Assembly: GCF_902459465.1 (NCBI RefSeq)
Contig: NC_047080.1
Coordinates: 11,816,866 to 11,880,865 of the forward strand
Source of the DNA: Asterias rubens
Taxonomy: Eukaryota > Echinodermata > Asteroidea > Forcipulatida > Asteriidae
Direction of reading: 5' to 3'
Length of the DNA: 64,000 bases
Translations under genes and position numbers: made by a program
Shown here: positions 11,164 through 22,686 of the stretch, piece by piece
Layout: each line of letters starts with the position of its first letter
How positions within the stretch are numbered: the stretch's first letter is position 1
Notes under the pieces: model-generated
The model's input: only the letters and a program-made list of their open reading frames with translations
The model's database searches: none
Told to the model about the DNA's origin: nothing

Positions 11164-11582
11164 ATATAGGTTTTCTCGGTCAAATTCAGAAAATGAGCAG
11201 CCAATTTCATTTTCATGCGTTCGAGTTAAAGCTGTTTTGCCTCTCCAGTTGTTACTGCGTTTCAAATTCAGAATTCGGCCATTCAATTTCGTTTTGAGTA
11301 GATTCAAATTCCTTTAGCACTCTGTTCAATTTAGCGTATCGTCATTCTTTTTCGTGGCACACACGCCTCTAGAAGCGTCTGCGAATTTGAATGCTGCTTT
11401 GATGAATTGTTAAATTGAATGATTATTTTGTTAAATCGAATGACGCAACATTACATTTTTGACTAATCATAAAACGAAATCGAATTACCATTTTCAGTAG
11501 TATTCGATTTCGCGCGAAATAGAATAGCTTGGTGGTTAAATTGGCTGCTCATTCGCCGAAATTAACAGAGAAAACCTATACA
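11164..11582. mobile_element. Inverted-repeat-bounded element, about 420 bp
   Basis: Left arm TATAGGTTTTCTCGGTCAAA with GAGCAGCCAATTT; the right arm carries the complement (AAATTGGCTGCTC, then GAGAAAACCTATA). The interior is rich in TCGAATT-type repeats. Length and lack of coding suggest a MITE; no second copy was seen. Confidence 0.65.
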
Positions 11583-11933
11583 GTAGTATATTACAGAAGT
11601 TAGTGCTTGAAATCGTCTTGACTAAAAAATATGCAGCCATGTTGGTTACTATTTTATTGTTTTGTATATTTTTTAGTGTATCGAATTATATTTATTGTAT
11701 CGCATTTTATTCCCCCCCCAAAAAAAAATTTTTTTTTTTTTTTTTAAATGGAACAAACCTCATACCCTGGGAAGGGTTACAACAATAACAAAATTTAAAC
11801 TTATGATAAAGAAGGAGAGGTAAGCAAAAACAAAACATGAAATTACCTGTGCAAGTTTTGTTTCATGTATTCCCCATCCACTTATGTAATGTCAGGAATA
11901 CATCTGGCAGAAGACATTATAAAAATTACTAGA

Positions 11934-12080
11934 AATTTGTCGCCTAGTTACTGAATCACAATTGATTTGTGAACTTCATTATCATAGATTTAAACCAAGG
12001 TTTGTTCGAGAGTGATTGGCTGTCGCCAGCTTGGTGTTTATAATTATTATTCCCTTATGTGACCTTGGAAATGTTCATCT
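11934..12080 (+). mobile_element. SINE body, copy B, diverged
   Basis: Carries the same CTAGTTACTGAATCACAATT start and the GATTGGCTGTCGCCAGCTTGG block as the copy at 39060, but its (CAAA)n tail has decayed. Confidence 0.7.
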
Positions 12081-13605
12081 AAACAACCGTTTAAAATAGT
12101 GTTCGAGGTACCTTGTTGTGGATAGTGGATTGGGTAGAAGTTGCATTGCCACTTGATGGCGCTGTGCAACCTGAACGGTTCGTTGGAGCGAGAGTAATCA
12201 TCCTTAATCAGGAATACCTCCCTCTGCAGACGTGAACAAATTGTAGTCTTCTTTCTGGTAAATCGGAATAGCGCCATCTTTGTTGATGCGGAAGTACACG
12301 AGTTTTCAACGAGACATGCACTTGTACTTATAGAAAATGTATCGACTCTAATTTCACAAAATTATTTCAAAGTTGTTTTCGTGAAAGGATGTGAAAATAT
12401 CTCTTTCCTACTTGGTCGCGTGGTTTATTTTTACTTATTTGCAAACTCAACACAGCACCCACAACCCACATTATTCATGGCAATAACTGAGACAGAGAGC
12501 ACTAATCATTTATATGTACTGTATTAGTTAACTTATTTATTTTAAAACACATTAAAACTTTACTTGAGAATTTTAGTCAATTCAAGACAAGGAGCCCACA
12601 CACTCGTTGTCTTGAATTAAGAAGCTGTGACCATAAATGAAAAAATACATTTAATATACAAATTAATGTCATTGTTAAAAATACATTGACGACAAGCCCA
12701 AAATCGTAACTGGCCACTTAAATTATTAATTTTTAAACAATACCCTGCAAAAGTGTTAGACATTTTTACACACTCCCACATTTAAAAACTTTGCTAACGA
12801 TCAGGCAACTAGAGACCAAACATTTCTGCAAATTTTCTGTTAAATAATTCCTAACATTCTGATCGTAAAAACGACGTGGCCTTGGATCTAAAAAGACAAA
12901 TAAATGATGCGGTCCCATTTTAAAAATAAATATGTTTCGCCCGACCTCACCACATTCAAATAGAAACAAAATACGGTGATTAAACAAATACAATTTAGTT
13001 GCGACTTTTTAATGATGGAATAATCTCGAACTCAGAAAAAAAAATCAGTGGAAATGTTTATTTCAATCAATTTTGATTGTCGCCCAGTCAGAAAACTCTT
13101 ATACTATTTCATTCCAATAAGAGTTTCCAAAATAATACTATGGAGTTGGGTTTTAAACGTGACCTACATCTCTTTTAAACTGTTGAGTTCATGTTAAACT
13201 TACTAAAAAGTGTTAAAACAAAAGATAAGAGACTGATTTTTTTTATCTTTTAACTTTGTACATGGAAGCAACAAGGGCCTTTTGTCCACCTGTTTGAATT
13301 TGTAATGTAAAATGATAAATGAACCAGAAATAAACAAAGGTAACACTTTAATGAGGTATGTTGAAATGATGAAATTGCATCATTTTTAAAAACGCTCCAG
13401 TAGAAAGCAATAGCTATATTTTAACCAGGCAGACTTGGACACTAACAAAAGTCGGAACTCTGATTAAAGTCTTCAATTCTTTCATAGCTAGCCATGTTTT
13501 TTCCACTCATTATGAGCGAGTATCTGTTATCAGAAACAGGACAATTTGTAAATGTACATGTACCAGGGGGAGATTGCGATTAATTAATTGAGTGTCAAAC
13601 GATAT
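12081..13605. other. Intergenic and 3'UTR region of glutamine synthetase
   Basis: The part next to 13606 should be the 3'UTR of glutamine synthetase. A minus-strand AATAAA lies at 13062-13057, about 545 nt past the stop, and is one possible 3' end. A candidate start exon at 12112-12277 (minus) is discussed under findings. Confidence 0.5.
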
Positions 13606-16600
13606 TTAGAAGGTGGATTCCCAATCGTCAAGTACTGTCGATCGCACGATTGCTTCAGTCACACGGTATGGGTCACAGTTAGAAGATGGACGACGATCTT
13701 CCAAGTATCCCATTCGTTCTTCACCAACCTGAATAAAAAAAATTGAAAAAAAATATTAAAAAAACATAAACACATTGTGTAACCGCAAACCAAACAAAAA
13801 TACGTGAACAATGGCAACAAACAACCGTCCATGGCTAAATAAACAGCACGAGCCTGGAACGTGAAAATAACTGACATTTCATTGCCGTATGATTTTTTGG
13901 AGTATATCAACCCTCGGAAAGACCGACAACTTTGACCTTTGTCTTTTTCTTATCATCTTTCTTGTTTAATTTGTTGAATGTCTACATGCTTTATTTAGTC
14001 CATTGTTCTGTGAGTGCGTCACACACCAAAAGCATGCAAGAACATGGTTCCTTTATCATTTGAAGTCGATGTCAAAGTCAAACTATGTTCGACTCGTTGA
14101 CCTGAAAATTTTCTTAAGTTCAAGTCAATGAACTGTAGGCTATTTCTCAATTAAAGAATAGTCTGGTTCCATTATGGTATATTGTGAACTCGTGTCCATA
14201 AACCCTTTCATAACTGACAATAAGTCAAGGTTACATACCTGGCGGGGTATTCTGATGCTGCAGCCACGGTTGGCCACACCAGATGAGAAATCATGGATGC
14301 TTGATGTTTCATGTCTCCCAGTTAACCGACGAGCGTTGTCACTTCCATCTTTAGGGTCGTACGCTCTAATGTGCTCGTCATGGTGCTTGGCGAGAAGCTC
14401 GATGGCTTTCTGGATTGGGCTGAGGGGAAAAGAAATACAACATCAATTCCAGATGCAATTTTTCCTCAATTCAAGTCGTACTAGACATCTTCAATGCACA
14501 ATCGATTGAACATCAAAATATTTGACATTTTCAAGCATTAGTTCGAGTGTAGAAGTTCTCAAGACATACAAATTTACTTTGCAGAAAAATAATGTACATT
14601 TAGCACCATTTAGAGTCAAAACTGAACCGTGAACAACAAATAATATACCACAAGGGAAACTGATTGAGTGTTTTAGGGTCGAGTAAATTCTTTGTGCAAA
14701 CAAATTTCACAACATCTATTTTTTTTCAGAATTGAATGAAGATTACTTACACAATGCCTTCTGGTTCTCTCATCTCTTTTGTGCTGTAGTTACAGTGGGC
14801 ACCAGCTCCATTCCAATCTCCTTCCATTGGCTTAGGGTCTAGGGAGCATACTACGCCAAAGTCTTCACAGACACGGTGAAGGATGAAGCGGGCAATCCAT
14901 AAATGGTCTCCCATTTTGATTCCTTCACAGGGCCCAACTTGGAACTCCCACTGGGCGGGCATCACTTCAGCGTTTGTTCCAGCGATTTCTACTCCGGCGT
15001 AGAGACAAGCTTTATAGTGAGCCTCAACGATGGCGCGACCAAAGACTTTGTTGGCTCCAACACCACAGTAATAAGGTCCTGCATTAAAATAATTTTAAAA
15101 CACAATTATTTAAGGCAGAGTGGGGAAACCACTAAGAGGTTTGAAACAAAAATGTGTTTATCAAGGTTAGTGCCCGTTACATTAACATTTCATAAAAATG
15201 CAGCCTCATAAAACAAAACTAAAACTATTTCCCGAGTCTTTCATGTATGGGAATCAACACATGCATGATATTTGGCTCTTGTGGGAAAAAAGTAGGACAA
15301 CTATAATAAGTTTAAGGTCTAACCTTCATTTACAAAATTTCAAGGCTTTCATAGACTTTACAGGCTACTTAATAAGAATTCTGCCGATTTTTGTGAGGGC
15401 CCCAAGTAACGGAAAGTAGATGTAAGTAGGAGAATATTGTGCTGGCTTTACCTTGGACATCAAAACTTACTCAAAAATGATAGCAACACAATTTACCTTG
15501 TGGTCCAGGGAATCCCAGCTTGGGCCAGCCGAATGGATGACCATCTTGAGCTAGAAGTGTGTATTCTTGCTCAATGCCGAACCATGGTACTGATGCTTTC
15601 GCCTTCTCCATCACCTTGTTGCATGAATATCTGAAGTTGGTCTCTGTAAATGAATGAAGGAAAAAATATTGGTTTATACCCATGGAACTCTAGCAACCTT
15701 TTTTCCCCACATCTATAAAAATCTTGTGTTGTGTATTGCGTGTAAAAGAACCCAGTGCACTAATTATAGGGAGAAAGGATTCGCTTTGGTTTTACTGGTT
15801 TGATCAGCAGCATATTGCGCTACAGCACCTTGTAAACCATTATATTGTGCTATGTAAAGGAATAGGTCTTGTACTTCAAATACCTTCCAAAGTAAGAACC
15901 TAGGTTTATTGTTATCCCTCTTAAAATACAATTGTAGGAAAATGGGTCGCACGGATGCATCTCAGCAAGATAACTTCGACTATTGACATCCTAGTCGTCT
16001 AACAATCCAATATTTTGTTAGCTCTTTTTTTCTGGATTTTCGACTATTGACATCCTAGTCGTCTTACAATCCAAAATTTTGTGAGCGTTTTTTGTTGTTC
16101 TGGATATTTGTTATTTTTTTATTATTATTATTTTTTTTTTTTGGGGGGGGGGATTCCATAAGCAATTGGTTGAACTTACCAGCTGGTCTTTTGTCGTACT
16201 TCAACACCTCACACATAACAAGTTTGTTGTCTCCTCTACGGAAGGGATCTTTGAATAGCGCCCTCGGGACGATGTACATGTCGCTGTTAGATCCTTCCGA
16301 TTGAGCCGTGCTGGACCCATCATAATTCCAAATGGGCAAATCTGAAGCAGAACAATATCGTTTTAAAAATATTTTTATTTTATTTAACCAACTTGCTTCT
16401 ACAGAAAGATAAGGTCCCTTTTGCTCCAGTAGTGGCATTTTACAAGGAACTCGAAATAAGCCCAGTGCTTACTTCCTGCGCGAATGCAAATAAAATTTTG
16501 ACACATGGCTGTTTTCGCATTGAATGTATCACAGTTAATCATGTCTGAGTATTTAAGACACCAATTTATTTCATAACAAATGAAAAATTGGTGGCAGTAT

Positions 16601-16808
16601 TTTGAAATGTTCCCATTTCTAATTTGTTTTGTATACCAACCTTCTGGTCTTTCTGGTACTTTGGCGCATGTTTTTGTCTTACACCTGACGTTTTCTCCAG
16701 ATCCATCAATCCATATATACATGCATTGTACTCTACCATCTGATGGCAAGTCCATATAGCTATCCAGGACTGTTCTATCGAGGCCTGCTGAGTAGTCGGC
16801 CATTTTGT
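13606..16808 (-). CDS. GLUL: Glutamine synthetase, complete coding region in 6 exons
   Basis: ATP-dependent ligation of ammonia to glutamate, giving glutamine; a decameric enzyme of the cytosol or mitochondria in animals. Coding exons on the minus strand: 16803-16641 (ATG at 16803, with 5 nt of 5'UTR up to the acceptor at 16808), 16341-16180, 15643-15497, 15078-14751, 14419-14239 and 13728-13606 (TAA). All have GT-AG borders and matching phases, giving 367 residues against about 373 in vertebrates. The beta-Grasp part carries WNYDGSS (59-65). Metal and substrate residues expected for the family are present: E133 and E135 in EQEY, E195 and E202 in the [11 protein letters not shown] block, H252 in NGAGAH, E304 in the flap GRHETSS, and the C-terminal [15 protein letters not shown]. 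No key residue is missing. The protein is intact and likely functional. Whether it is targeted to mitochondria cannot be judged. Confidence 0.97.
15974..16104 (+). repeat. Tandem duplication of about 64 bp in a glutamine synthetase intron
   Basis: CGACTATTGACATCCTAGTC, GTCT, ACAATCCAA and ATTTTGT occur twice in a row (about 15977 and 16040), each followed by a T-rich run and TCTGGAT. Purely intronic. Confidence 0.75.
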
Positions 16809-17029
16809 CTGCAAAGTAAGAAAAAAGTTGCTCAGAAAACAGTTTGAAGATTTTACCATGGTACGTTTATTAAACATTTTTGAGTTGTTGAACTACGAGA
16901 CCTTATAAGTTTGGTTTATTTGTTTGTTACTTTTTTTGGGATGATATTCCCAAACCCCAATCACACTAAATTATTTTACTGTTTTTAGAACACACAGGAA
17001 TGAGGAAATAACATTAGCAAGTATTTTTC

Positions 17030-17162
17030 GGATAACTTTCCGTATGCCGCCACCACTTTTTCACTAATTTTTACAAAAAGGGATATATCAATCAGGTAAA
17101 TAAGTTCCTATATTATTTTATATCGAATGAAAAAGTGGTGGCGCCACACGGAAACTTTTCCT
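17030..17162. mobile_element. Small MITE with CGCCACCACTTTTTCA inverted ends, copy 1
   Basis: Left GGATAACTTTCCGTATG and GCCACCACTTTTTCA; right TGAAAAAGTGGTGGC, then a GGAAACTTTTCC end. The second copy at 53531 is inverted relative to this one; both have a TATATCGA / AAAAAGGGATAT interior. Confidence 0.85.
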
Positions 17163-17985
17163 ATTTTTCCTCAAGACAACCTTCCTTGGGAACAAAATAA
17201 ATAGTCATTTGTCGAGTGTATGATCATAAAATAAAACTTTTTTTGAACAGTTTTTTAGTATACTCCAGATGGAACAGCACTGTATTTCCAATTCTTCATA
17301 ATCTACACTAACAGCAGTTTACTTTCCATACATTATTGTCCTCAGTTTCAACAAAAACAACCAATTTAACTTATTCTCCTCTTTGCTTTCAATCATTGGC
17401 AATACACCAATGCAACTGTGTTTGCTTTCTGTAGTGTAACAAAACTGTGGTTCCCCACCCATCATTCAGGGAAATTACTCATCCAAAACCGTATACAATT
17501 TACATTGAAATAGCTTTCACTCGTTCATGCACGTTTTTTGTCAACCTTCCAAAACCCTTTGACTGCATGGTGATGACGTCAATGAATGCGATTGTAAACA
17601 ATCACCAACTCAACACACACATCCAGCATGTAACAGAGGGGGCGCCGTGGCGTAATTCATCCACATGGTCGCTCAAATGACCCGGCCTTGCCCTAGCTCT
17701 TCAATTACAGTTTTCACCCATCGCTTCAAATTGTCAGGAATCAATATCAAGTTTAAAACACGATTTTTACTGTTTCAAAAACCCTACGACTAAAATATTA
17801 CTTCTAGATTTAATTGAAAAGATAATATTTAGCGTGAACTCGTGGCGCGGTAGATTTCCAACAACAAAACAAAACTACACGATATAGACATCATTATTTC
17901 TTAACAAAATGTGTCTGAGAAAACAATCTTATCATAAAAACATACAAATATCAATGATAAATTTCATCAAATAGTTTTCCCTTAC

Positions 17986-18060
17986 CTTTTGAGTTGAAGT
18001 TGGCGAATACACGGAGAAAAAAAGGAAGAATTTTTAGCAGTTACAGTGTAGGCGGCAGTA
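17986..18060 (-). other. Probable non-coding first exon of the glutamine synthetase gene
   Basis: The ATG exon of glutamine synthetase starts only 5 nt after a splice acceptor, so an upstream non-coding exon must exist. The best candidate ends at 17986 with a strong donor, AAAAG followed by GTAAGG. It is preceded by a pyrimidine-rich stretch that could mark the transcription start. The 5' boundary is a guess. Confidence 0.4.
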
Positions 18061-18099
18061 GCAGTGTCAAAACACGTTCTGAATACCGCGAAACCTTGC

Positions 18100-19540
18100 C
18101 GCGAGAGTATACCAGAAATCCTGCTGAATGGGCTCCTCGTGATTGGTTGATCATCTAAGTAGCACGCGAGTACCTCATTCTGATTGGCTATTACTACCAG
18201 TGAATAGTGGGATGTGAATGTTATTATTATGGTTGAACATGTGCTGTAAAGATGACGGGGCTTTGCAGACACGCACGCCGCGAATGCTTGCTGCGGTAAT
18301 TTAATAGGAATTAACGTGGTAAAATTATTACAATGGCAATCCCTCCACGTGCTTCTCCAAGTGTCCGAATTATTGCCGGAAAAAAGACAAAGAAGAAATT
18401 CTTTCTTCTTATTATCATCAGCGCGTGTATTTTTAAGTGAGATTTCGCGCCATGCAGCATAGGGGGGTGGGTTTGTAACGGTCACGATTGAGCACCATCC
18501 GGCCAGTAAGGGCCTAGTATTTCTACCTCTATCTATTTCTACCTCCATCTATCCTACATGGTAAAGCTATATGTGTCATAAGAAGAAACTATAACTTAAT
18601 AAAATATAGTAAACTTGCGGGTACAACCATGCGAAAGTTCATCCTGTGGGCCCTATGACTTCATATAGGTCAGTGACCTTTCATGACCCTGAGTTTTCAG
18701 ACTTCAAACACACTATTCACCCGCAGTGCCCGTAACATGTGGGGCTTTTTCGCCATCTCAAAATTAATTTACATTTGTGTAACTTTCTGCAGATAATATT
18801 CAGGCGAGAATCAGAACCTTACCATAAATGTATGATAGGGTCTGTCTTAAACACAAAATCTATACAGTGTATAATTCATAGCAACTTCTTGCCCAGCTAA
18901 TTTGTTCAGCTAATTTCACAATTTTTTCATGTCATGCCAGTTCACTCTGAAGAGAGGCCCTTATATTCCCATCTTAGTTCTGCCACTGAGCGAGCAGAGT
19001 TTGCTCTATACGGTCGGCTTCTTTGCCTCCTTCCAGGCGCTTACCTCACATTTTGGTCCCAAATTGCTATGTGCTTTTAACACAATCAACAAAGCACAGG
19101 CGACGATCAATCTCAACATTATTCAATAAGGAAACAATTGCGTCATATGATGAAAGACGTGAAGTGCACTGCCACCCTGGGAGTTCGTGTGTGTAGTGAC
19201 GTCACAACTTTATCACCGTCTCCTAAGAAAACAGCCTACCTAACGGGGATGAAGCTTTATATCCGTGTGGTTGCCATGGGAATGATCCCATCATGGATCC
19301 CATGACTTGTGTTGACTAACAATAACATCCTTTCCTTTTACAAATCAAAGATCGATCGGACAACGGGAGAATAGAAGGTTGCCCCTATGCCGAATGCATT
19401 AAGTAGGCCGACTATGCGGGGGCCTATTCATTTTATTCAATTCAATTCATGGACATATTTTGCTTTTAAGTAGAGCAGGGGCAACTAAAACTTAAACATT
19501 ATAAGAACGCTCAACCAGTAGAAATTCTTGTACCTCCAAG
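18100..19540. other. Upstream region of glutamine synthetase; no other gene seen
   Basis: The minus-strand promoter of glutamine synthetase should lie within the first few hundred bases. The rest has only chance open frames. Confidence 0.45.
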
Positions 19541-19810
19541 TTATACAATATTTGATGTGGCAAACAATGGGGATATGTTCCAGATAACCTGCACCGTGAA
19601 TATTTCGAATTGTTTTTTTCTGTAACAAAAACAATTTTGACACTTTAGTACAACACAGACTACTAATATGATCGTTCCAAGAAAGATTTTCATCAATAAG
19701 AATGCCAATGAGTTTAGTGAATTTCACTTTGCTTAAAATAGTATTATTTAAAATAAGTGGAGCATCTTGATAATGTGTGCTGTCTCGCAGGACAAATAAT
19801 ATAATTGGTC
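19540..19810 (-). pseudogene. Non-LTR retrotransposon reverse-transcriptase fragment
   Basis: The minus-strand frame reads LILNNTILSKV, then a KLIGILIDENLSWNDHIS block and TIRNIHGAGYLEH. This is the usual C-terminal pattern of Jockey/CR1/RTE-type reverse transcriptases (short strand, then a LGv-id-LsW-H-i block, then a helix). The open frame continues upstream to 19943 but becomes unlike the family, and the reading shifts after the TIRN block. No endonuclease or full RT domain is present nearby, so it is a dead fragment. Confidence 0.75.
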
Positions 19811-19949
19811 TTATATCAAAGTAGTGACGTGTTGTTAATGAATTGACGACATTCACGGTGAATATAAGACCCAGACAAGCTTGTGTGCCCCTGGGGAGCT
19901 CATCAAGTAAAGGAGTTGTATGAAGTGAATCGATAGATTCCACACTAAG

Positions 19950-22686
19950 AACACGAGATGGACCAGTGGATTATTGAACGTCTCATCCTTATTATTGCAT
20001 GCGGGGATAGCTCAGGGGTGGCTGTCCCTTGTCTGTTATTCACGGTTGGACATGGCTTCTTTTCCCCTCATTTCATCCATGGATTGATTTCATTCCATTT
20101 GATCCAGCCATGGTTTGTCTGGTCTCTAATCATGGAGGTATAGACATTTCGTACTTCTACTGCCTACTCTTTCGGAATGAAAAATATGTATTTCGAAGCA
20201 CACGGCCACCCAAGAATGAACCAAGCATTTTTTAAATTGAGCCTATTATGTAAAAACGATTGAATTGTTTAAAAATGGAGCCAATGATTTTACATAACAT
20301 TTCACATTAATTTCATATAACTTCACGAGCCTCCAAAAATACCAACGCTTCTCAAGAAAGTTAAGCACGATCTCAATATCTGTTAAAATTATAAAGCCTA
20401 CAAAAATAGGCCTCAATAATGTTATTCTGTTGTGAAATTGAACCTTGTTTGCATTTGCAACATGCATCGCGCGAGTGGCTGTCACGGGACCCCAAAACAA
20501 TGAAAGGTCCCTCATGGGGTGAACCGAGGACACCACTAGCCTGAATTACGAAATGAAAACAAAGAACTACGACATATTTATTGGAAAGTCGGTCAATTTT
20601 TGACTGTTCAAACTATCGAGGACTATATCGTTAGGAAACGGCTGCAGAAAAAAAAACTTTACTCGCGAAAAATAATCAACCTTTTGGAAGCTGTACAATG
20701 AAGAAAACATTTTGCTTATAATTATCCCTTTGACCTTTCACATTGTATGATCCTCACATTGTTGCTGTGGAGACCATCTTTCCTCCATGCTCTGACGGAC
20801 CCAAACATATTAGCCTATAGGTGAATTTTCCCCAGGTTTTTTTAAATATACTTTTACTTGGGAACATTGTTCCAAATTTCATTATGTTTTTGTGACAAAA
20901 ACAATAAAATAAGTAAAAAACAAAAAGTGACATCAAAGTTTTAAAAGTTAAGTACCGAAAACGTTGTCCTGTTTTTGCACTGTCAATTTAATTGCATCAA
21001 AAATCAATAATTAGTGAACAAACTATATACATTTTTACACAAAATTAGCATTGACGCATAATGTAGGCCAGTTTTACGTCACACGTCATGATCACGCCAG
21101 ATGGCATCTCACCACAACAGACAGCGGGGTTTCTTATGGATCACGATTCTAACGGATCACGGTCAACCTTTCGATTGTGAATAACAAAAACACTTCAAGA
21201 TTTCCTAAAGGAAGCCCTTCTAAACTCCACATGAATAATGGCTATTGCTCAAGGATACACAGAGTTATAATACAATCATGTGATATCACTCCATCTTCCG
21301 AGACAATGGGAACGGGAAATTTGATTTGATACAATAATAAAGCAACTCCCATAACCTTTTAGGGAACAATCAAGTCTGCAAGGTCAAATTGTTTTGCTCA
21401 ATAGTTTACTCTGGGTCAGATTTCAAAATGCACATATTATTTTCTATGTACATTGTACATATTTTGAAGCAGAAACTTACATAATGCATTTGTTTTTAAT
21501 TGTGATGGCAAAAAAGTAATATGTTTGTTTTGTGATAATAATTCATCCGTATTACAAATAAAAAGTGGATTCACAGGGCCCAATTTAGTAGAGCTGCAAA
21601 AGTGCAAGAGATGAGTAGAAATGAGCAGGAGACCAGACACAAATTTTGTGGCAACGTAGTTTGGCTTGTAACCTCATTCACCTTATTCATGTATCAAGCA
21701 TAATTTTGTTGTATCTAGCTTCTTGGTGTGCTTTCGCAACTCTATAAAATAGGGTCTGGTATTGAATTTATTGTGTAATTTTTCATATTATTGCCCCTTT
21801 TCTTTTTAAATGTCATTGTTTGCATTTGTTTCACGAAGCGTGGGAACTTTGGTAAAAGCTTCAGTGTAATGATCAGAGATATAAAACTTGTCTATCAGGT
21901 GATGAATTAGGGTCAGGGACTATAAGCAGAACTGAAACAGCTGTTCACAATAACAACTGATTTCCAGGTCTAAGGAGAAATGTAAATATTAATATTGATT
22001 ATTACCTGACCAGATGTCAGTGTATAACTAAACCTTGTGTTTGATTACAATATTTTAAAAATGGTGTACAAATATTGTTGTGCATTTTTAGATGTAAACT
22101 TGTCCACTTCTTTCAAAAAAGAAAATCCATACAGGAGACAAATCAACTCCACAAAAATTATTTTATTGCGCATAAATATTCTCAACAAATGTTTTTTAAA
22201 CCCGTCTGTTTTGCGAAAAATAATAAGCAATGACAAGACCAGAGCCCATTATTATACAGCTGCTTAAGCAAAAAATATGCTTAGCAAATTACTGCCAAGC
22301 TTAATTGAGGATAACAGTCACAATGGTACATGTGACAGAGTGTTTAAGAATATGTTTTTGAGCTGAGCTACACACACACAGTGTAAGCAATTATTTATAT
22401 AAATACTAAACTTTGTTTTGAGTGGGCTTAGGCTGTCACAAAGTTTTGTCTAAATAAACTCAAAGTGTTTTATCTATCGGCCACAACAACTGGCCAGAAG
22501 AAATATTTCAAAACAAAAGGTATTTGTTTAGCAGATATTTGCAGGGACCCAACCACAAACACATTACATGATATTTTGGTTGATAACCTGTTTTTACAAA
22601 GCCATATTTTACTGGCCTGTGGAGAAAGAAAAAAAACCCTATATTTTTGTTCAAATGAGATCAATAACGTTGGCTGATAGGATAGG
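19950..22686. other. Intergenic region and ANAPC5 3'UTR
   Basis: No gene seen. Pieces of the GCTTAAGC-type MITE family occur near 21577-21750 and 22245-22280. A minus-strand AATAAA at 22167-22162, 520 nt past the ANAPC5 stop, is a possible 3' end. Confidence 0.5.

Noticed and set aside
17982-18548. 188-codon open frame on the minus strand
   Set aside because: It runs through the glutamine synthetase promoter and first-exon region, has no recognisable domain, and overlaps the inferred donor at 17986. A chance frame.
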